A stretch of 64,000 nucleotides of DNA from an uncultured Pelagibacteraceae bacterium. GTDB taxonomy: Bacteria > Pseudomonadota > Alphaproteobacteria > Pelagibacterales > Pelagibacteraceae. The first letter of the stretch is position 1. Each line of letters begins with the position of its first letter. This document shows positions 19,569-33,121 of the stretch, piece by piece. Position numbers and translations under genes: made by a program. The stretch lies in the NCBI GenBank assembly GCA_902561155.1, contig CACEOY010000004.1, forward strand, positions 16,721 through 80,720, in the 5' to 3' direction. The notes under the pieces are model-generated. The model was not told where the DNA came from. It saw only the letters and a program-made list of their open reading frames with translations, and made no database searches.

Positions 19569-20420
19569 TTAAAAATTATCCTTACTAATATTTATTAATT
19601 GAACTGTTACAAAAGACAATTGATTTGGATCAGAAAACAAATTAACTTTAACATCCAATTCATCCATTTCAGTTTTTCCTACTGGTATTCCCGGAAGGAA
19701 TATTCCATCTTTTCCGGATGTAAAAACTGTTAAATTTCCATAGGGTTCGTATAATTCTGGTAAATACTCTAGAACTGGTTTGCTCTCTCCTTTTCCAGAT
19801 AAAATTGCTTGAACGGAATCTTCCCCAAAGCTAATAGGTATCCTACTATTAAGATCATTTAATAAAAGAACTCTTGAAGATAAATAATTTACCTCAACTA
19901 TTTTACCTACTAAATAATTTCCATCCACGACTGGCATACCTTTGTTTATTCCTGACTTTGATCCTCTATTGATAACAATTGATTTAAGAAATGGACTATC
20001 TTTATCAAGAAGAACTTTTGCTATAATACTTTTTCCTTTAATTTTTACATCTGACTCTAGTATTTTTCTTAAACTATCATTTTGATTTTTTAGAAATTCA
20101 ACTTGAAATTCTTTATTCTTTAGATTTTCAAGTTCGGCTTTTAAATCTTTATTTTCTTTCATCGCAAATGCAGTTTCTTTTATTTTATCATTTAGTTTTG
20201 GCAATAATTTAAAAGGCGCAGTTGAGATATTTGTTAATCTATAAATCCCATCATTAATTAAAAATTTTGTAAAATTTATAGCTTTGAATTGATAGGTGTC
20301 CAATAGAAATATAATTATCGCTAAAATTAAAAGAAATACTAAAGAAAATTTTTGTCTAGCTCCTTTTTTTAATAGAGCTGATCTTATAGCTATTCCGAAA
20401 TCATCTCTGCTTGAGGACAT
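19569..20420 (-). CDS. mreC: Rod-shape determining protein MreC
   Basis: This 283-residue protein has a short cytoplasmic N terminus, one membrane segment (about residues 24-42), a coiled coil (about 75-115, with ENKDLKAELENLKNKE), and a periplasmic beta-rich domain (INRGSKSGINKGMPVVDGN, LLNDLNSRIPI). This is the standard MreC architecture; it scaffolds the elongasome in the periplasm and activates PBP2. It lies 15 bases after mreB and abuts mreD. Confidence 0.95.
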   Translation of the reverse strand: MSSSRDDFGIAIRSALLKKGARQKFSLVFLLILAIIIFLLDTYQFKAINFTKFLINDGIYRLTNISTAPFKLLPKLNDKIKETAFAMKENKDLKAELENLKNKEFQVEFLKNQNDSLRKILESDVKIKGKSIIAKVLLDKDSPFLKSIVINRGSKSGINKGMPVVDGNYLVGKIVEVNYLSSRVLLLNDLNSRIPISFGEDSVQAILSGKGESKPVLEYLPELYEPYGNLTVFTSGKDGIFLPGIPVGKTEMDELDVKVNLFSDPNQLSFVTVQLINISKDNF

Positions 20421-20435
20421 TTTTTTCTTTGTCCA

Positions 20436-23052
<2,617 letters not shown>

Positions 23053-23133
23053 AATCTGAAAAACATATTACAAGCAAAACGAGAATATGCAAATACTTAT
23101 AATTAAATCCTCAAAAATTTAGTTCAGATTGGG

Positions 23134-24703
<1,570 letters not shown>

Positions 24704-24704
<1 letters not shown>

Positions 24705-26470
24705 TAAACTAAAATCTTTCCTTCGTCAGAAATTTCTTCCTCTTCTTCAGGTCCTAAAATCATTTGATTATGTGGTTTACCAGAAGGTATCATAGGAAAA
24801 CAATTTTCAGCTTTATCAACCAAACAATCAAAAATTACTGGTCTATCTATATTAACCATCTCTTTTATCTTTTCATCAAGTTCATCAGGAGTCTTTGCTC
24901 TTATACCAACGCATCCATACGATTCAGCAAGCTTTACAAAATCAGGTAGTGCAGCGGTATAACTTTCAGAATAGTTTTTTTCATGCAACAATTCTTGCCA
25001 TTGTCTGACCATACCCATGTATTCATTGTTTAAAATGAAAATTTTAATTGGCAACTTATATTGCACTGCTGTAGACATCTCTTGCATCGTCATTAAAACT
25101 GAAGCTTCTCCAGCTATATCTACTACTAATTTGCCAGGATTGGCTATTTGAACACCGATTGCGGCTGGTAAACCATACCCCATAGTACCTAATCCTCCAG
25201 AGGTCATCCATCTGTTAGGTTTATTGAACTTGTAATGTTGTGCGGCCCACATCTGATGTTGGCCAACTTCAGTTGTCACAAATGTGTCTTTGTCTTTCGT
25301 TAACTCATATAGTCTTTGAACTGCATGTTGAGGTTTGATTATTTTGTTACTATTAATAAAATTAAGAGACTTTTTTTCTCTCCACTTTTCAATAGTGCTC
25401 CACCATTTTGATGTTTTCTGTTTGTTAGAGCTTAAAAAATTTTTATTTTTTTCCTTAAATCTCTTTATTAAAGATTTTAAGAATTTTGAAACATCGCTTA
25501 CTATTGCTAAATCAACTTTTATATTTTTGCCAATAGAGGATGGATCAATATCAACATGTATTTTTTTTGATTCAGGGGAAAACTCATCAACTTTTCCGGT
25601 TATTCTGTCATCAAATCTTGCACCAATGTTAATCATTAAATCACAATCGTGCATTGCGTTATTAGCTTCAAATGTTCCGTGCATACCTAACATTCCTAAA
25701 AATTGCGGGTCGTCTCCAGGGTAAGCACCTAATCCTTGCAATGTTGAAGTGATTGGGAATCCAGTTAAAGAAACTAACTCTCTCAAGTATTCGCTGGCTT
25801 GAGGCCCAGAATTAATTACTCCTCCTCCAGTGTAAAAAATTGGTTTCGAAGATTTTTTTAATAAATCAATAAATTTATCTAATTCATTATTTGAAATTTT
25901 ATGTGTAGCTCTACCATTCAGTTTTTTCTTAAGAGTGCTTTTAGAAAAGCTATATTTCCCTTTTTTAAATTGAATGTCTTTTGGAATATCAACCAATACG
26001 GGACCAGGTCTTCCTGTTGTGGCTACTTCAAAAGCTAAATGTAAAACTCTTGCAAGATCATTTACATCTTTAACCAACCAATTATGTTTTGTGCAGGGTC
26101 GAGTAATGCCAGTCGTGTCACATTCTTGAAAAGCATCAGTGCCAATTAAATGTGTTGGTACTTGACCAGAGATACAAACTAAAGGGACTGAGTCCATATA
26201 AGCATCTGTTAAAGCTGTAACAGCATTAGTTGCGCCAGGACCAGAGGTAACTAACAAGATGCCTGGTTTACCACTTGACCTAGCATAGCCTTCAGCAGCA
26301 TGTCCTGCACCTTGTTCATGTCTCGCTAAAATATGTTTAATTGATTTATGATTTTTCAGTTCATCATAAATTGGAAGAACAGCCCCGCCAGGATAACCAA
26401 AAATATAATCAACTTTTTGATCCTCTAAGGCTTTAAAAACAATTTCTGCACCAGTAAATAATTTAGGCAT
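24704..26470 (-). CDS. ilvB: Acetolactate synthase large subunit
   Basis: This 588-residue ThDP enzyme catalyses the first common step of branched-chain amino acid synthesis. It has the N-terminal pyrimidine-binding domain (FGYPGGAVLPIYDEL, with Glu in ARHEQGAGHAAEGYAR), a central FAD domain (GARFDDRITGK) and the C-terminal ThDP domain. The Mg/ThDP motif reads AGEAS...NNEYMG, with Glu where the consensus has Asp (GDG or GDA). I recall similar forms in other alphaproteobacteria but could not check. It starts 37 bases after miaA and leads ilvH-ilvC. The symbol ilvI would be equally acceptable. Confidence 0.95.
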
Positions 26471-26507
26471 TTATACAATCTACCGGAGAATCTCTTTTGG
26501 TCAAGTT

Positions 26508-27425
26508 TTAGCTAACAAGATTTAAAATTTTTTTTAAGATAATAGAAGAATTACTTGAATATATCATGTGCCAATCACTCATATGAGCTCTAGACCAAGT
26601 TTTTTGTCTTTTAGCATATTGTCTGGTTTTAATGTTCATTAATTCTATGAGATTTTTTTGGTCTAAATCTCCACTCAAAAACCTTTGAATTTCTTGGACT
26701 CCAATTATCTTATTGGGTGATAATGTTTTTTTAAGCCTTTTTTTTTTAAACTTTATGACTTCATTAATACACTTTTTTTCAATCATAGACTTAGTCCTCA
26801 ACTCAATATTTTTTATTAGTTGGTTTTTTGGTGTATTAATAAAAAATTTATTAAATACGTAATTTTTAAATAACGGTTTTGTTTTTTTTGCCCACTGGTA
26901 AATTGATTTTTTTGTAAACTTTTTAACCTCATATGCTCTAAGTGTTCTTTGAGTGTCAAATGGGGAGATTTTATTTTTTGAAATAGGGTCTAGTTTAATT
27001 AATTTCTTATAAAATTCTCTCTGACCTAATTTTTTATGAAGATTTCTTATGCTATTTCTATCAGAAAATTTAATGTTTGGTATTTTGCTTATACCATCAG
27101 TTATTGCCTTAAAATATAGACCGGTTCCCCCTACTAGTATTGGAACTTTATCTTTTTTGAATATTTTATTGATTTTATCTGCAGCAAGTTTAAGCCATTT
27201 TCCTGTAGAAAAAACAGCTCCAGAAGATTGAAATCCGTATAAATGATGTTTTGCTAATCTTAATTCATTTTTACTTGGTCTAGACGATAAAATTTGAAAA
27301 TCTTTGTATACTTGCATGCTATCCGCATTAATTATTTCCCCATCAATTTTTTTTGCTAAATTAATTGCTAATTTTGTTTTACCTGATGCAGTTGGACCGG
27401 CTAACAAAATAATTTTTCTTTTCAA
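26508..27425 (-). CDS. miaA: tRNA dimethylallyltransferase MiaA
   Basis: This 305-residue enzyme adds an isopentenyl group to A37 of tRNAs reading UNN codons. Motifs are the P-loop LAGPTASGKTKLA (from about residue 6), NADSMQVYKDF (conserved catalytic/tRNA-contact region) and VGGTGLYFKAI. The start is TTG, 2 bases after the protease stop; it is retained because the P-loop then lies at the family's usual distance from the N terminus. The neighbours degP upstream and ilvB downstream are on the same strand with short gaps. Confidence 0.95.
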   Translation of the reverse strand: MKRKIILLAGPTASGKTKLAINLAKKIDGEIINADSMQVYKDFQILSSRPSKNELRLAKHHLYGFQSSGAVFSTGKWLKLAADKINKIFKKDKVPILVGGTGLYFKAITDGISKIPNIKFSDRNSIRNLHKKLGQREFYKKLIKLDPISKNKISPFDTQRTLRAYEVKKFTKKSIYQWAKKTKPLFKNYVFNKFFINTPKNQLIKNIELRTKSMIEKKCINEVIKFKKKRLKKTLSPNKIIGVQEIQRFLSGDLDQKNLIELMNIKTRQYAKRQKTWSRAHMSDWHMIYSSNSSIILKKILNLVS

Positions 27426-27427
27426 AA

Positions 27428-28843
27428 CTATTTGAGTTTTACACCAAGGTATCTACGTTGATTATTATTATTGATAATTGTTAGATATAAAGGTTGTCCT
27501 TTATCTTTAACTTTTTTTATTAAATTATCTAAATTATCAATTTTTTGAATTTTTTTCTTCTGTATTTCAATTATCACATCATTTATATTTAATAAACCTG
27601 CTACAGGACTTCTCTTTGATATCTCTACAATGACTGCTCCCTTTAAACTTTTATCTAAGTTTCTTAATTTAATATCATCTGAGTTTAAATCTCTTACAGT
27701 TATTTTTAATGTGTCTACGTCTAATTCTTTTGTTTTTTTTGGTAACTCAGCTTTCTTTTCTTTAAACTCACTCGAAGACTCAAGTCTACCTAGAGTAAGT
27801 CTTTTATCGATCATCTTTTTATTTCTCCAAATTTTAAGTGTAACACTTTTTCCAACATCAGTACTTGCAACTACCTTAGGAAGTTTTCTCATTGTATCAA
27901 TTTTTTTTCCATCAAACTCAAGAATGATATCTCCAGCTTTTATACCAGCTTTGTCTGCGGGACTTTTTTCTCCAACACTTGCAACTAATGCTCCAGATGG
28001 TTTTTTTAAATTTTCTACTTCTGCTATTTCTTTGGTAACTTCTTGAATTCTAACTCCAAGCCAACCTCTTCTTGTTTCACCATATTTTATTAATTGATCA
28101 ATAATGTTTGAGGCAGCATTTGCTGGAATTGCAAAACCAATTCCAATTGATCCAGCTTGACCAGGAGCAATTATAGCTGTGTTAATTCCAATTACTTCAC
28201 CCTTTAAATTAAAAAGAGGACCGCCAGAGTTTCCCTGATTTATAGATGCATCAGTTTGAATAAAATCATCGTAACGTGTTAAATTAATATCTCTATTTCT
28301 TGCTGATATAATTCCTGAAGTTACAGTGCCACCTAATCCAAAAGGATTTCCAATTGCCACAACCCAGTCTCCAACTCTTGCTTTGTCCGAGTCACCAAAC
28401 TCGACAACTTTAAAATCATTTTTGCTTTCTTTAATTTTTAGAACTGCAACATCTGCGTAAGGATCTGAGCCTAAAACTTCTGCTTTATATTCCTTATCAC
28501 CAATTCGTACAATTATATCTTCAGCATTAGCGATAACGTGATTATTTGTTACTACAACGCCTTCTTTTTTTATTATAAATCCAGACCCCAAAGATGAGGC
28601 TTTTCGCTCAGTTGGTCTTTGAAATTCTTTAAACATATCTTCAAAGGGTGATCCCGGAGGAAATTGGAAAGGAAATTGATTATTATTTGTTGTACGAATA
28701 GTTTGAGTAGTTGAAATGTTAACGACTGATGGCATGAGTTTTTCAGCTAAATCAGCAAAAGAGTCGGGTCTGGAGTTAGCATTTATATTGCTAGAGTAAG
28801 ATGTAATTAAAAAAACTATTATTAATTTTTTAAGTATTTTCAT
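27428..28843 (-). CDS. Periplasmic DegP/HtrA-family serine protease
   Basis: This 471-residue protein has an N-terminal signal peptide (about 22 residues) and a trypsin-like domain with the catalytic triad His102 (TNNHVI), Asp131 (YADVAVLKI) and Ser206 (GNSGGPLF). Two PDZ domains follow (GWLGVRIQE onward; and a weaker one in the last 90 residues, with VSKRSPVAGLLNINDVI-like spacing). This is the Do-type periplasmic protease/chaperone layout. It directly follows the DUF2065 gene with no gap and lies downstream of hflKC, an arrangement common in alphaproteobacteria. Whether it is DegP or DegQ cannot be decided. Confidence 0.95.
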   Translation of the reverse strand: MKILKKLIIVFLITSYSSNINANSRPDSFADLAEKLMPSVVNISTTQTIRTTNNNQFPFQFPPGSPFEDMFKEFQRPTERKASSLGSGFIIKKEGVVVTNNHVIANAEDIIVRIGDKEYKAEVLGSDPYADVAVLKIKESKNDFKVVEFGDSDKARVGDWVVAIGNPFGLGGTVTSGIISARNRDINLTRYDDFIQTDASINQGNSGGPLFNLKGEVIGINTAIIAPGQAGSIGIGFAIPANAASNIIDQLIKYGETRRGWLGVRIQEVTKEIAEVENLKKPSGALVASVGEKSPADKAGIKAGDIILEFDGKKIDTMRKLPKVVASTDVGKSVTLKIWRNKKMIDKRLTLGRLESSSEFKEKKAELPKKTKELDVDTLKITVRDLNSDDIKLRNLDKSLKGAVIVEISKRSPVAGLLNINDVIIEIQKKKIQKIDNLDNLIKKVKDKGQPLYLTIINNNNQRRYLGVKLK

Positions 28844-29029
28844 TTAGCTTCTAATATACCAAATTATAACAAATCCTATAAATAAGAAAAAAATTCCAGA
28901 ATATCTTAACTTATTTTCGGGCATAGTTTCTATTAACTTTAATATATTTTTTATTCTTGACGGAAACATGGCAAGTAGAAGTCCCTCTAGGAAAAAAAGT
29001 AATCCTATAGCCATTATAAGATCACTCAT
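28844..29029 (-). CDS. DUF2065 family small membrane protein (YjeT-like)
   Basis: This 61-residue protein has two hydrophobic segments (residues about 5-22 and 42-58) joined by a short loop with FPSRIKNILKLIETMP, matching the DUF2065/YjeT family, whose function is unknown. It sits between hflC (8-base gap) and the DegP-type protease (no gap). In E. coli yjeT also follows hflC, so the link with HflKC is conserved. A role in membrane protein quality control is inference from context. Confidence 0.85.
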   Translation of the reverse strand: MSDLIMAIGLLFFLEGLLLAMFPSRIKNILKLIETMPENKLRYSGIFFLFIGFVIIWYIRS

Positions 29030-29037
29030 ATTTAAAA

Positions 29038-29910
29038 TTAGTTTTTTTTAACTAGACCTGATTTTCCAAAAAATTTAAAGAAATCACTGTCTGGTGAAAG
29101 TATTAAAGATGTGTCTCCGCCTATGAGTGATTTCTCATAAGATTGCATTGCTCTGTAAAAGCTAAAAAATTGTGGATCTTGCCCAAAAGCATCAGCAAAT
29201 ATTTTATTTCTTTGGCCGTCGCCTTCACCTTTCATAATTTCAGATTTTTTCTTAGCGTTTGCTAGAATTACTGTAACCTCTTTGTCTGCGGTAGACTTAA
29301 TTCGTGTTGCTATTTCTGCACCTTGGGCTCTAAATTCTTTTGCTTCTCTTTGTCGTTCAGTTTGCATACGTGCATAAATCGCTTCACTGTTTGCTTGTGG
29401 TAAGTCTGCTCTTTTAATTCGAACATCAACAATCTCTATTCCAAAGTTTTTGGCTTCAGTGTTTACATCATTTTGAATTATTGACATTTGTTTTGCTCTA
29501 TCTTTTGATAACAGAGTGGCAAGTTCTTGTTTACCTAGAACTCCTCTTATTCTTGAATTGATAATTGTCGCAAGTCTTTGTCTTGCAACCCTTTCATTTC
29601 CCACTGATATATAAAATTTTAACGGATCAACTATTTTAAATCTAGCGATAGCATCTACAATCAACCTTTTTTGGTCTGCTGCAATTACCTCTTCTGGAGG
29701 ATTGTCTAAGTTTAATACTCTTTTGTCCAAATACGCAACGTTTTGAATAAAGGGCAATTTAAAATTTAAACCTGATTTATTTACAATTTTTTTAGGATCA
29801 CCAAACTGTAATACTATAGCTTGGTTGATTTCTTGAACAATAAAAATTGATTGAAAAGCAGTTATGCCTAAAACAACAATTATTGGAATAAAAAATTTAG
29901 ATACTTTCAT
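29038..29910 (-). CDS. hflC: HflC, SPFH-domain membrane protease modulator
   Basis: This 290-residue protein has one N-terminal transmembrane segment (residues about 6-24) and an SPFH/band-7 domain (INQAIVLQFGDPKKIV, LPFIQNVAYLDKRVL), followed by a charged helical region (RMQTERQREAKEFRAQG) typical of HflC. With HflK it forms a large periplasm-facing cage around FtsH and limits its proteolysis. The ATG overlaps the hflK stop by one base (TAATG). Confidence 0.95.
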   Translation of the reverse strand: MKVSKFFIPIIVVLGITAFQSIFIVQEINQAIVLQFGDPKKIVNKSGLNFKLPFIQNVAYLDKRVLNLDNPPEEVIAADQKRLIVDAIARFKIVDPLKFYISVGNERVARQRLATIINSRIRGVLGKQELATLLSKDRAKQMSIIQNDVNTEAKNFGIEIVDVRIKRADLPQANSEAIYARMQTERQREAKEFRAQGAEIATRIKSTADKEVTVILANAKKKSEIMKGEGDGQRNKIFADAFGQDPQFFSFYRAMQSYEKSLIGGDTSLILSPDSDFFKFFGKSGLVKKN

Positions 29911-31013
29911 TAACTACCACTCTTCTTTTTAATTTCTGGTAAAGGTAAATAAGGTACTACTCCTGAACCTGATTCTTTATCAATTATAACTTTATCTATG
30001 TCTGCTAAAACTTTTTCCATTGTCTCAAGAAACATCCTTTCTTGAGTAACTTGTTTAGCATTTTTATATTCTCCATAGATTGCTAAAAATCTTGAAGCTT
30101 CACCTTCAGCTGTAGCAACAACTTCTTTTTTATAGGCTTCAGCTTCTTGTAAGATTTTTTCCGCATCACCTCGAGCTCTCGGAATAACATCATTGGCATA
30201 AGCCTCTGCTTCGTTCTTAGATCTTTCTTTATCAGCTCTTGCCGCTTGAACATCTCTAAATGCATCTATCACCTGACTTGGTGGGTCTGCTTTTTGAGTT
30301 TGAACTTGAGTAATTTGAATACCAGAGCCATACTCGTCCAAAATATCTTGAGTAATTTCTGCAACTTCAATTTCAATATTTGATCTTCCCTCAGTTAATA
30401 TTGATTGAATTTCACTCTTAGCAATAACTTCTCTCATAGCTGTTTCTGAAGTCGCTTTAACTGTTTCAACTGGACTTTGAATATTAAATAAAAATTTTCC
30501 AGCATCTTTAATGACCCAAAATACCGAGTAATTAATATCTACAATGTTTTCATCCCCTGTTAACATTAAACTTTCCTCTGGAACTTCACCAACTCCTGAT
30601 GACCTTCCACTATCACTAGCTCCTCTAAAACCAACATCTATTCTATTAACTTTTGTAACTTTGGGTTTAAGAACTCTTTCTATTGGAAATGGAAAGTGGT
30701 AATTTAATCCTGGTTGAGTTGTATTAACATATTTTCCAAATCTTAATACAACGCCTTGCTCATCTGGAAGAACTCTATACAAACCACTTAAAACCCAGAT
30801 GACTAATAAAATTAATAATCCTAAAATTATAGGTTTGCTTCCACCAGATTTTCCACCTGGCATAAATCTATTTATTTTGTTTTGAATATTTCTTATAAGC
30901 TCGTCAATATTTGGCGGTTCTCTTCTTGATCCCGAACCGTTCCCACTCCCACCTGTAGGACCCGATGATCCCCATGGTGATTGACTCTTAAATATACTTC
31001 CTATTAAACTCAT
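29910..31013 (-). CDS. hflK: HflK, SPFH-domain membrane protease modulator
   Basis: This 367-residue protein has a glycine/serine-rich cytoplasmic N terminus (about residues 10-35, with PWGSSGPTGGSGNGSGSR), a transmembrane segment near residues 62-82 and an SPFH domain (DEQGVVLRFGKYVNTTQPGL), then a long charged helix. This is typical HflK. It is the first gene of a long minus-strand run. The 76-base gap to the divergent Mrp-type gene at 31090 must hold promoters for both directions, but I could not assign a convincing -35/-10 pair. Confidence 0.95.
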   Translation of the reverse strand: MSLIGSIFKSQSPWGSSGPTGGSGNGSGSRREPPNIDELIRNIQNKINRFMPGGKSGGSKPIILGLLILLVIWVLSGLYRVLPDEQGVVLRFGKYVNTTQPGLNYHFPFPIERVLKPKVTKVNRIDVGFRGASDSGRSSGVGEVPEESLMLTGDENIVDINYSVFWVIKDAGKFLFNIQSPVETVKATSETAMREVIAKSEIQSILTEGRSNIEIEVAEITQDILDEYGSGIQITQVQTQKADPPSQVIDAFRDVQAARADKERSKNEAEAYANDVIPRARGDAEKILQEAEAYKKEVVATAEGEASRFLAIYGEYKNAKQVTQERMFLETMEKVLADIDKVIIDKESGSGVVPYLPLPEIKKKSGS

Positions 31014-31089
31014 GACACTTTATATAGTGACTTTTATTGTAAAAACAAGTTAAGTAATAGCGATATTATGACCGAAATATTAATATATT

Positions 31090-31884
31090 ATGAGTGAAAA
31101 ACGACCTCCTAAGCAATTTGTTAAGACTCCAATTAATGGAACAAAATACACATTGTTAATTTCAAGCGCAAAAGGTGGGGTTGGTAAATCCACAATTGCA
31201 GTCAACTTGGCTTTTGCTTTACAAAAATTAGGATTTAAAATTGGCATTCTCGACGCTGACATTTACGGACCTTCTTTGCCAAAATTAATTAATTTTAATG
31301 AAAAACCAAAAACTGAAGATGGTAATAAAATTATTCCAATTGAAAAATACAATGCTCAATGTATGTCAATGGGTTTTTTAGTTGACGAACAAACACCAAT
31401 GATATGGCGAGGACCAATGGTGATCAGTGCTATAAAAACAATGACACAAAAAGTGTTATGGAAAGACAGAGATTTTATCATCATAGATATGCCGCCGGGC
31501 ACGGGTGATACTCAGTTAACATTTGCTCAAGAAGTAAAAGTTGATGGTGCTATAATTGTCTCTACTCCACAAGATTTAGCCCTTCTTGACGTAAAAAGAG
31601 GGATACAAATGTTTGAAAAGACTGGCGTTAAAATTTTAGGCTTAATAGATAATATGAGTTTTTTTAAGGGAGATGATGGAAAAGAATATAAAATATTTGG
31701 GGAAGGTGGAGTAGTGAAAACAGCAAAAGAATTTAACAAAGAATTTTTAGGTCATCTTCCATTAAATCAAGATTTGAGAAATTCGGCTGATATTGGAGAT
31801 CCTATTACTCATTCTCAACCTGATCATGAAGTTTCAAAAATATTTAAGAATATTGCTGAAAAAATTAAACAAGCTTTTCTTTAA
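31090..31884 (+). CDS. Mrp/ApbC-family P-loop ATPase (short form)
   Basis: This 264-residue protein has a deviant Walker A KGGVGKST at residues 28-35, [12 protein letters not shown], and the [11 protein letters not shown] motif, all diagnostic of Mrp/NBP35 ATPases, which act as Fe-S cluster carriers. It lacks the N-terminal MIP18-like domain of long Mrp proteins. It also lacks the CxxC pair that binds the bridging Fe-S cluster in many members: the segment after NMSFF reads [12 protein letters not shown] with no Cys. A similar loss occurs, as far as I recall, in other alphaproteobacteria. Its 3' end overlaps the convergent thyX by 20 bases. Confidence 0.85.
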   Translation: MSEKRPPKQFVKTPINGTKYTLLISSAKGGVGKSTIAVNLAFALQKLGFKIGILDADIYGPSLPKLINFNEKPKTEDGNKIIPIEKYNAQCMSMGFLVDEQTPMIWRGPMVISAIKTMTQKVLWKDRDFIIIDMPPGTGDTQLTFAQEVKVDGAIIVSTPQDLALLDVKRGIQMFEKTGVKILGLIDNMSFFKGDDGKEYKIFGEGGVVKTAKEFNKEFLGHLPLNQDLRNSADIGDPITHSQPDHEVSKIFKNIAEKIKQAFL

Positions 31885-32812
31885 ATTCAAAAGAACTCAT
31901 TAACTCATTCCACTCTCTCTTAGACAGACCTGAGTCTTTATAAGAAACTTTTTTACCTTTTGCCATTTGTTGAATTATTTTTTTACCTTTAGCAGAGACA
32001 TGTACCGCTCCAACTCTATAATCTAAGAAAGCTGAATGAGTTATTGGAACCCATTTTTTTACAGTGTCTAACATAGTTTCTGCATAAACTCTAATTTCAT
32101 ACTGAGCATGACTATCAGCCCTAAGAAATAAAAAGTTTAACAAATTTAATAAATCTGTTTTCCAATACCATTGAGTATATGAATTTAAAGTTAAGTTCAT
32201 TCTTGCAAGTTCTCTTGCCAAACCTGCTTTGCCCTCATCAATTGTAGTTCCATCAAATCTTTCGTTAAGCATTTTTTCATAATTGTCGTAAGTTCTTGTC
32301 GCATCATCTTTTAAAATTTTTAACACTTCATCTGCTTGCTCACCCGTAATTAAGTCTCCTCTACCTTGTCTATTTGAAATAGATTGGGCTGATAATTGTT
32401 CTTTAGAAGGAATATAAAATTCTTTATCTAAAATAGAATATCTTGCTGAATATTCATTTACGTTAGCAGTTCTGTGTCGTATCCATTGTCTTGCAATAAA
32501 TATTGGAAGTTTAACATGATATTTTATTTCACACATTTCGAATGGAGTTGAATGCCAATGTCTCATTAAATATTTTATTAAACCTTCATCAGTTGAAACT
32601 TTTTTAGTTCCTTTGCCATATGAAACTCTAGCTGATTGCACTATTGATGTATCATCACCCATATAATCAACTACTCTTATAAAGCCATGGTCTAAAACAG
32701 GTAATGCCTCATAAAGTATTTTTTCTAATTCCGGTGAAGTAACTCTTTTCGTCTGATTTTTTTGAGACTGTTGATCAGCTATTTCTTGCTTTTGTTCATT
32801 CGTTAGTTTCAT
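31865..32812 (-). CDS. thyX: Flavin-dependent thymidylate synthase ThyX
   Basis: This protein makes dTMP from dUMP using FAD, NADPH and methylene-tetrahydrofolate. The ThyX motif [11 protein letters not shown] matches RHRx7S, and FARL-type helices surround it. I place the start at ATG 32812 (315 residues, MKLTNEQKQ). The frame stays open 43 codons further, to 32941, but that extension is antisense to the tmRNA acceptor piece (it reads [11 protein letters not shown]) and cannot be real protein. The real start leaves about 48 bases to the divergent ssrA. No thyA was seen in this window. The 315-residue length is longer than the compact ThyX enzymes (about 220-250) and resembles the longer alphaproteobacterial forms. 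Confidence 0.92.
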   Translation of the reverse strand: MKLTNEQKQEIADQQSQKNQTKRVTSPELEKILYEALPVLDHGFIRVVDYMGDDTSIVQSARVSYGKGTKKVSTDEGLIKYLMRHWHSTPFEMCEIKYHVKLPIFIARQWIRHRTANVNEYSARYSILDKEFYIPSKEQLSAQSISNRQGRGDLITGEQADEVLKILKDDATRTYDNYEKMLNERFDGTTIDEGKAGLARELARMNLTLNSYTQWYWKTDLLNLLNFLFLRADSHAQYEIRVYAETMLDTVKKWVPITHSAFLDYRVGAVHVSAKGKKIIQQMAKGKKVSYKDSGLSKREWNELMSSFEFKEKLV

Positions 32813-32826
32813 TTTGAATAAAGTTA

Positions 32827-32856
32827 TTGAATCTCTAAAAAAGAGTTTTATATTAT
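32827..32856 (+). promoter_or_regulatory. Probable sigma70 promoter of ssrA
   Basis: TTGAAT (32827-32832) and TATTAT (32851-32856) are separated by 18 bases, close to the sigma70 consensus. A start 5-7 bases downstream would fall at about 32861, where the acceptor-piece hairpin GTTGG/CCAAC begins. This fits the expected 5' end of the precursor RNA. It lies in the short divergent gap between thyX and ssrA. Assigned from sequence only. Confidence 0.5.
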
Positions 32857-32860
32857 AAAT

Positions 32861-33120
32861 GTTGGTTTTCCAACTATGACGATAAACGAATTTCGTAATA
32901 AACATTGCGGACGTGGGGGCAGTACCCACCACCTCCACCATTTACAACTTGAGGGGGTGAATTAGGCTCGACGGGTGTCTAAAAGTTTTTCTTTCGTTCG
33001 AGATAGTTCCGACGTAACGGACTAATTATAAATGCAAATAATAAATTTGCACTTGCTGCTTAATTAACTTGTTAATTAAGTGAACGGGGTTTGGGGCACC
33101 TGGCAACAGAACGCCCCTTA
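32861..33120 (+). ncRNA. ssrA: tmRNA, circularly permuted two-piece form
   Basis: The gene is permuted. The acceptor piece comes first and ends in CCTCCACCA at 32940, with a T-arm-like GTGGG/CCCAC stem just before it. After a 12-base spacer, the coding piece starts at 32953 with GGGGGTG. GGGGGTG pairs with CACCTCC of the acceptor piece over 7 bp, with a G-U pair at position 3, the alanine identity element. GCTCGACGGG follows, as in other tmRNAs. The tag reading frame at 33034-33063 encodes ANNKFALAA and a TAA stop. A perfect 10-bp hairpin (33059-33080, loop TT) overlaps the stop codon. The 3' part has a GGGGC/GCCCC stem (33093-33117). The RNA rescues stalled ribosomes. Exact processed ends are estimated. 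Confidence 0.93.
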
Positions 33121-33121
33121 A

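Noticed and set aside
23053..23133. Possible terminator or attenuator between ilvC and leuA
   Set aside because: A GCATATT/AATATGT stem with a T-run exists on the minus strand, but the loop is 14 bases, one pair is G-U and no leader peptide is visible.
31014..31089. Promoters in the hflK/Mrp divergent gap
   Set aside because: Several A+T-rich hexamers resemble -10 elements but none has a good -35 at proper spacing and a reasonable leader length.
32813..32941. N-terminal 43-residue extension of ThyX ([11 protein letters not shown]...)
   Set aside because: It is the complement of the tmRNA acceptor piece and promoter; the start at 32812 fits the family and leaves ssrA intact.
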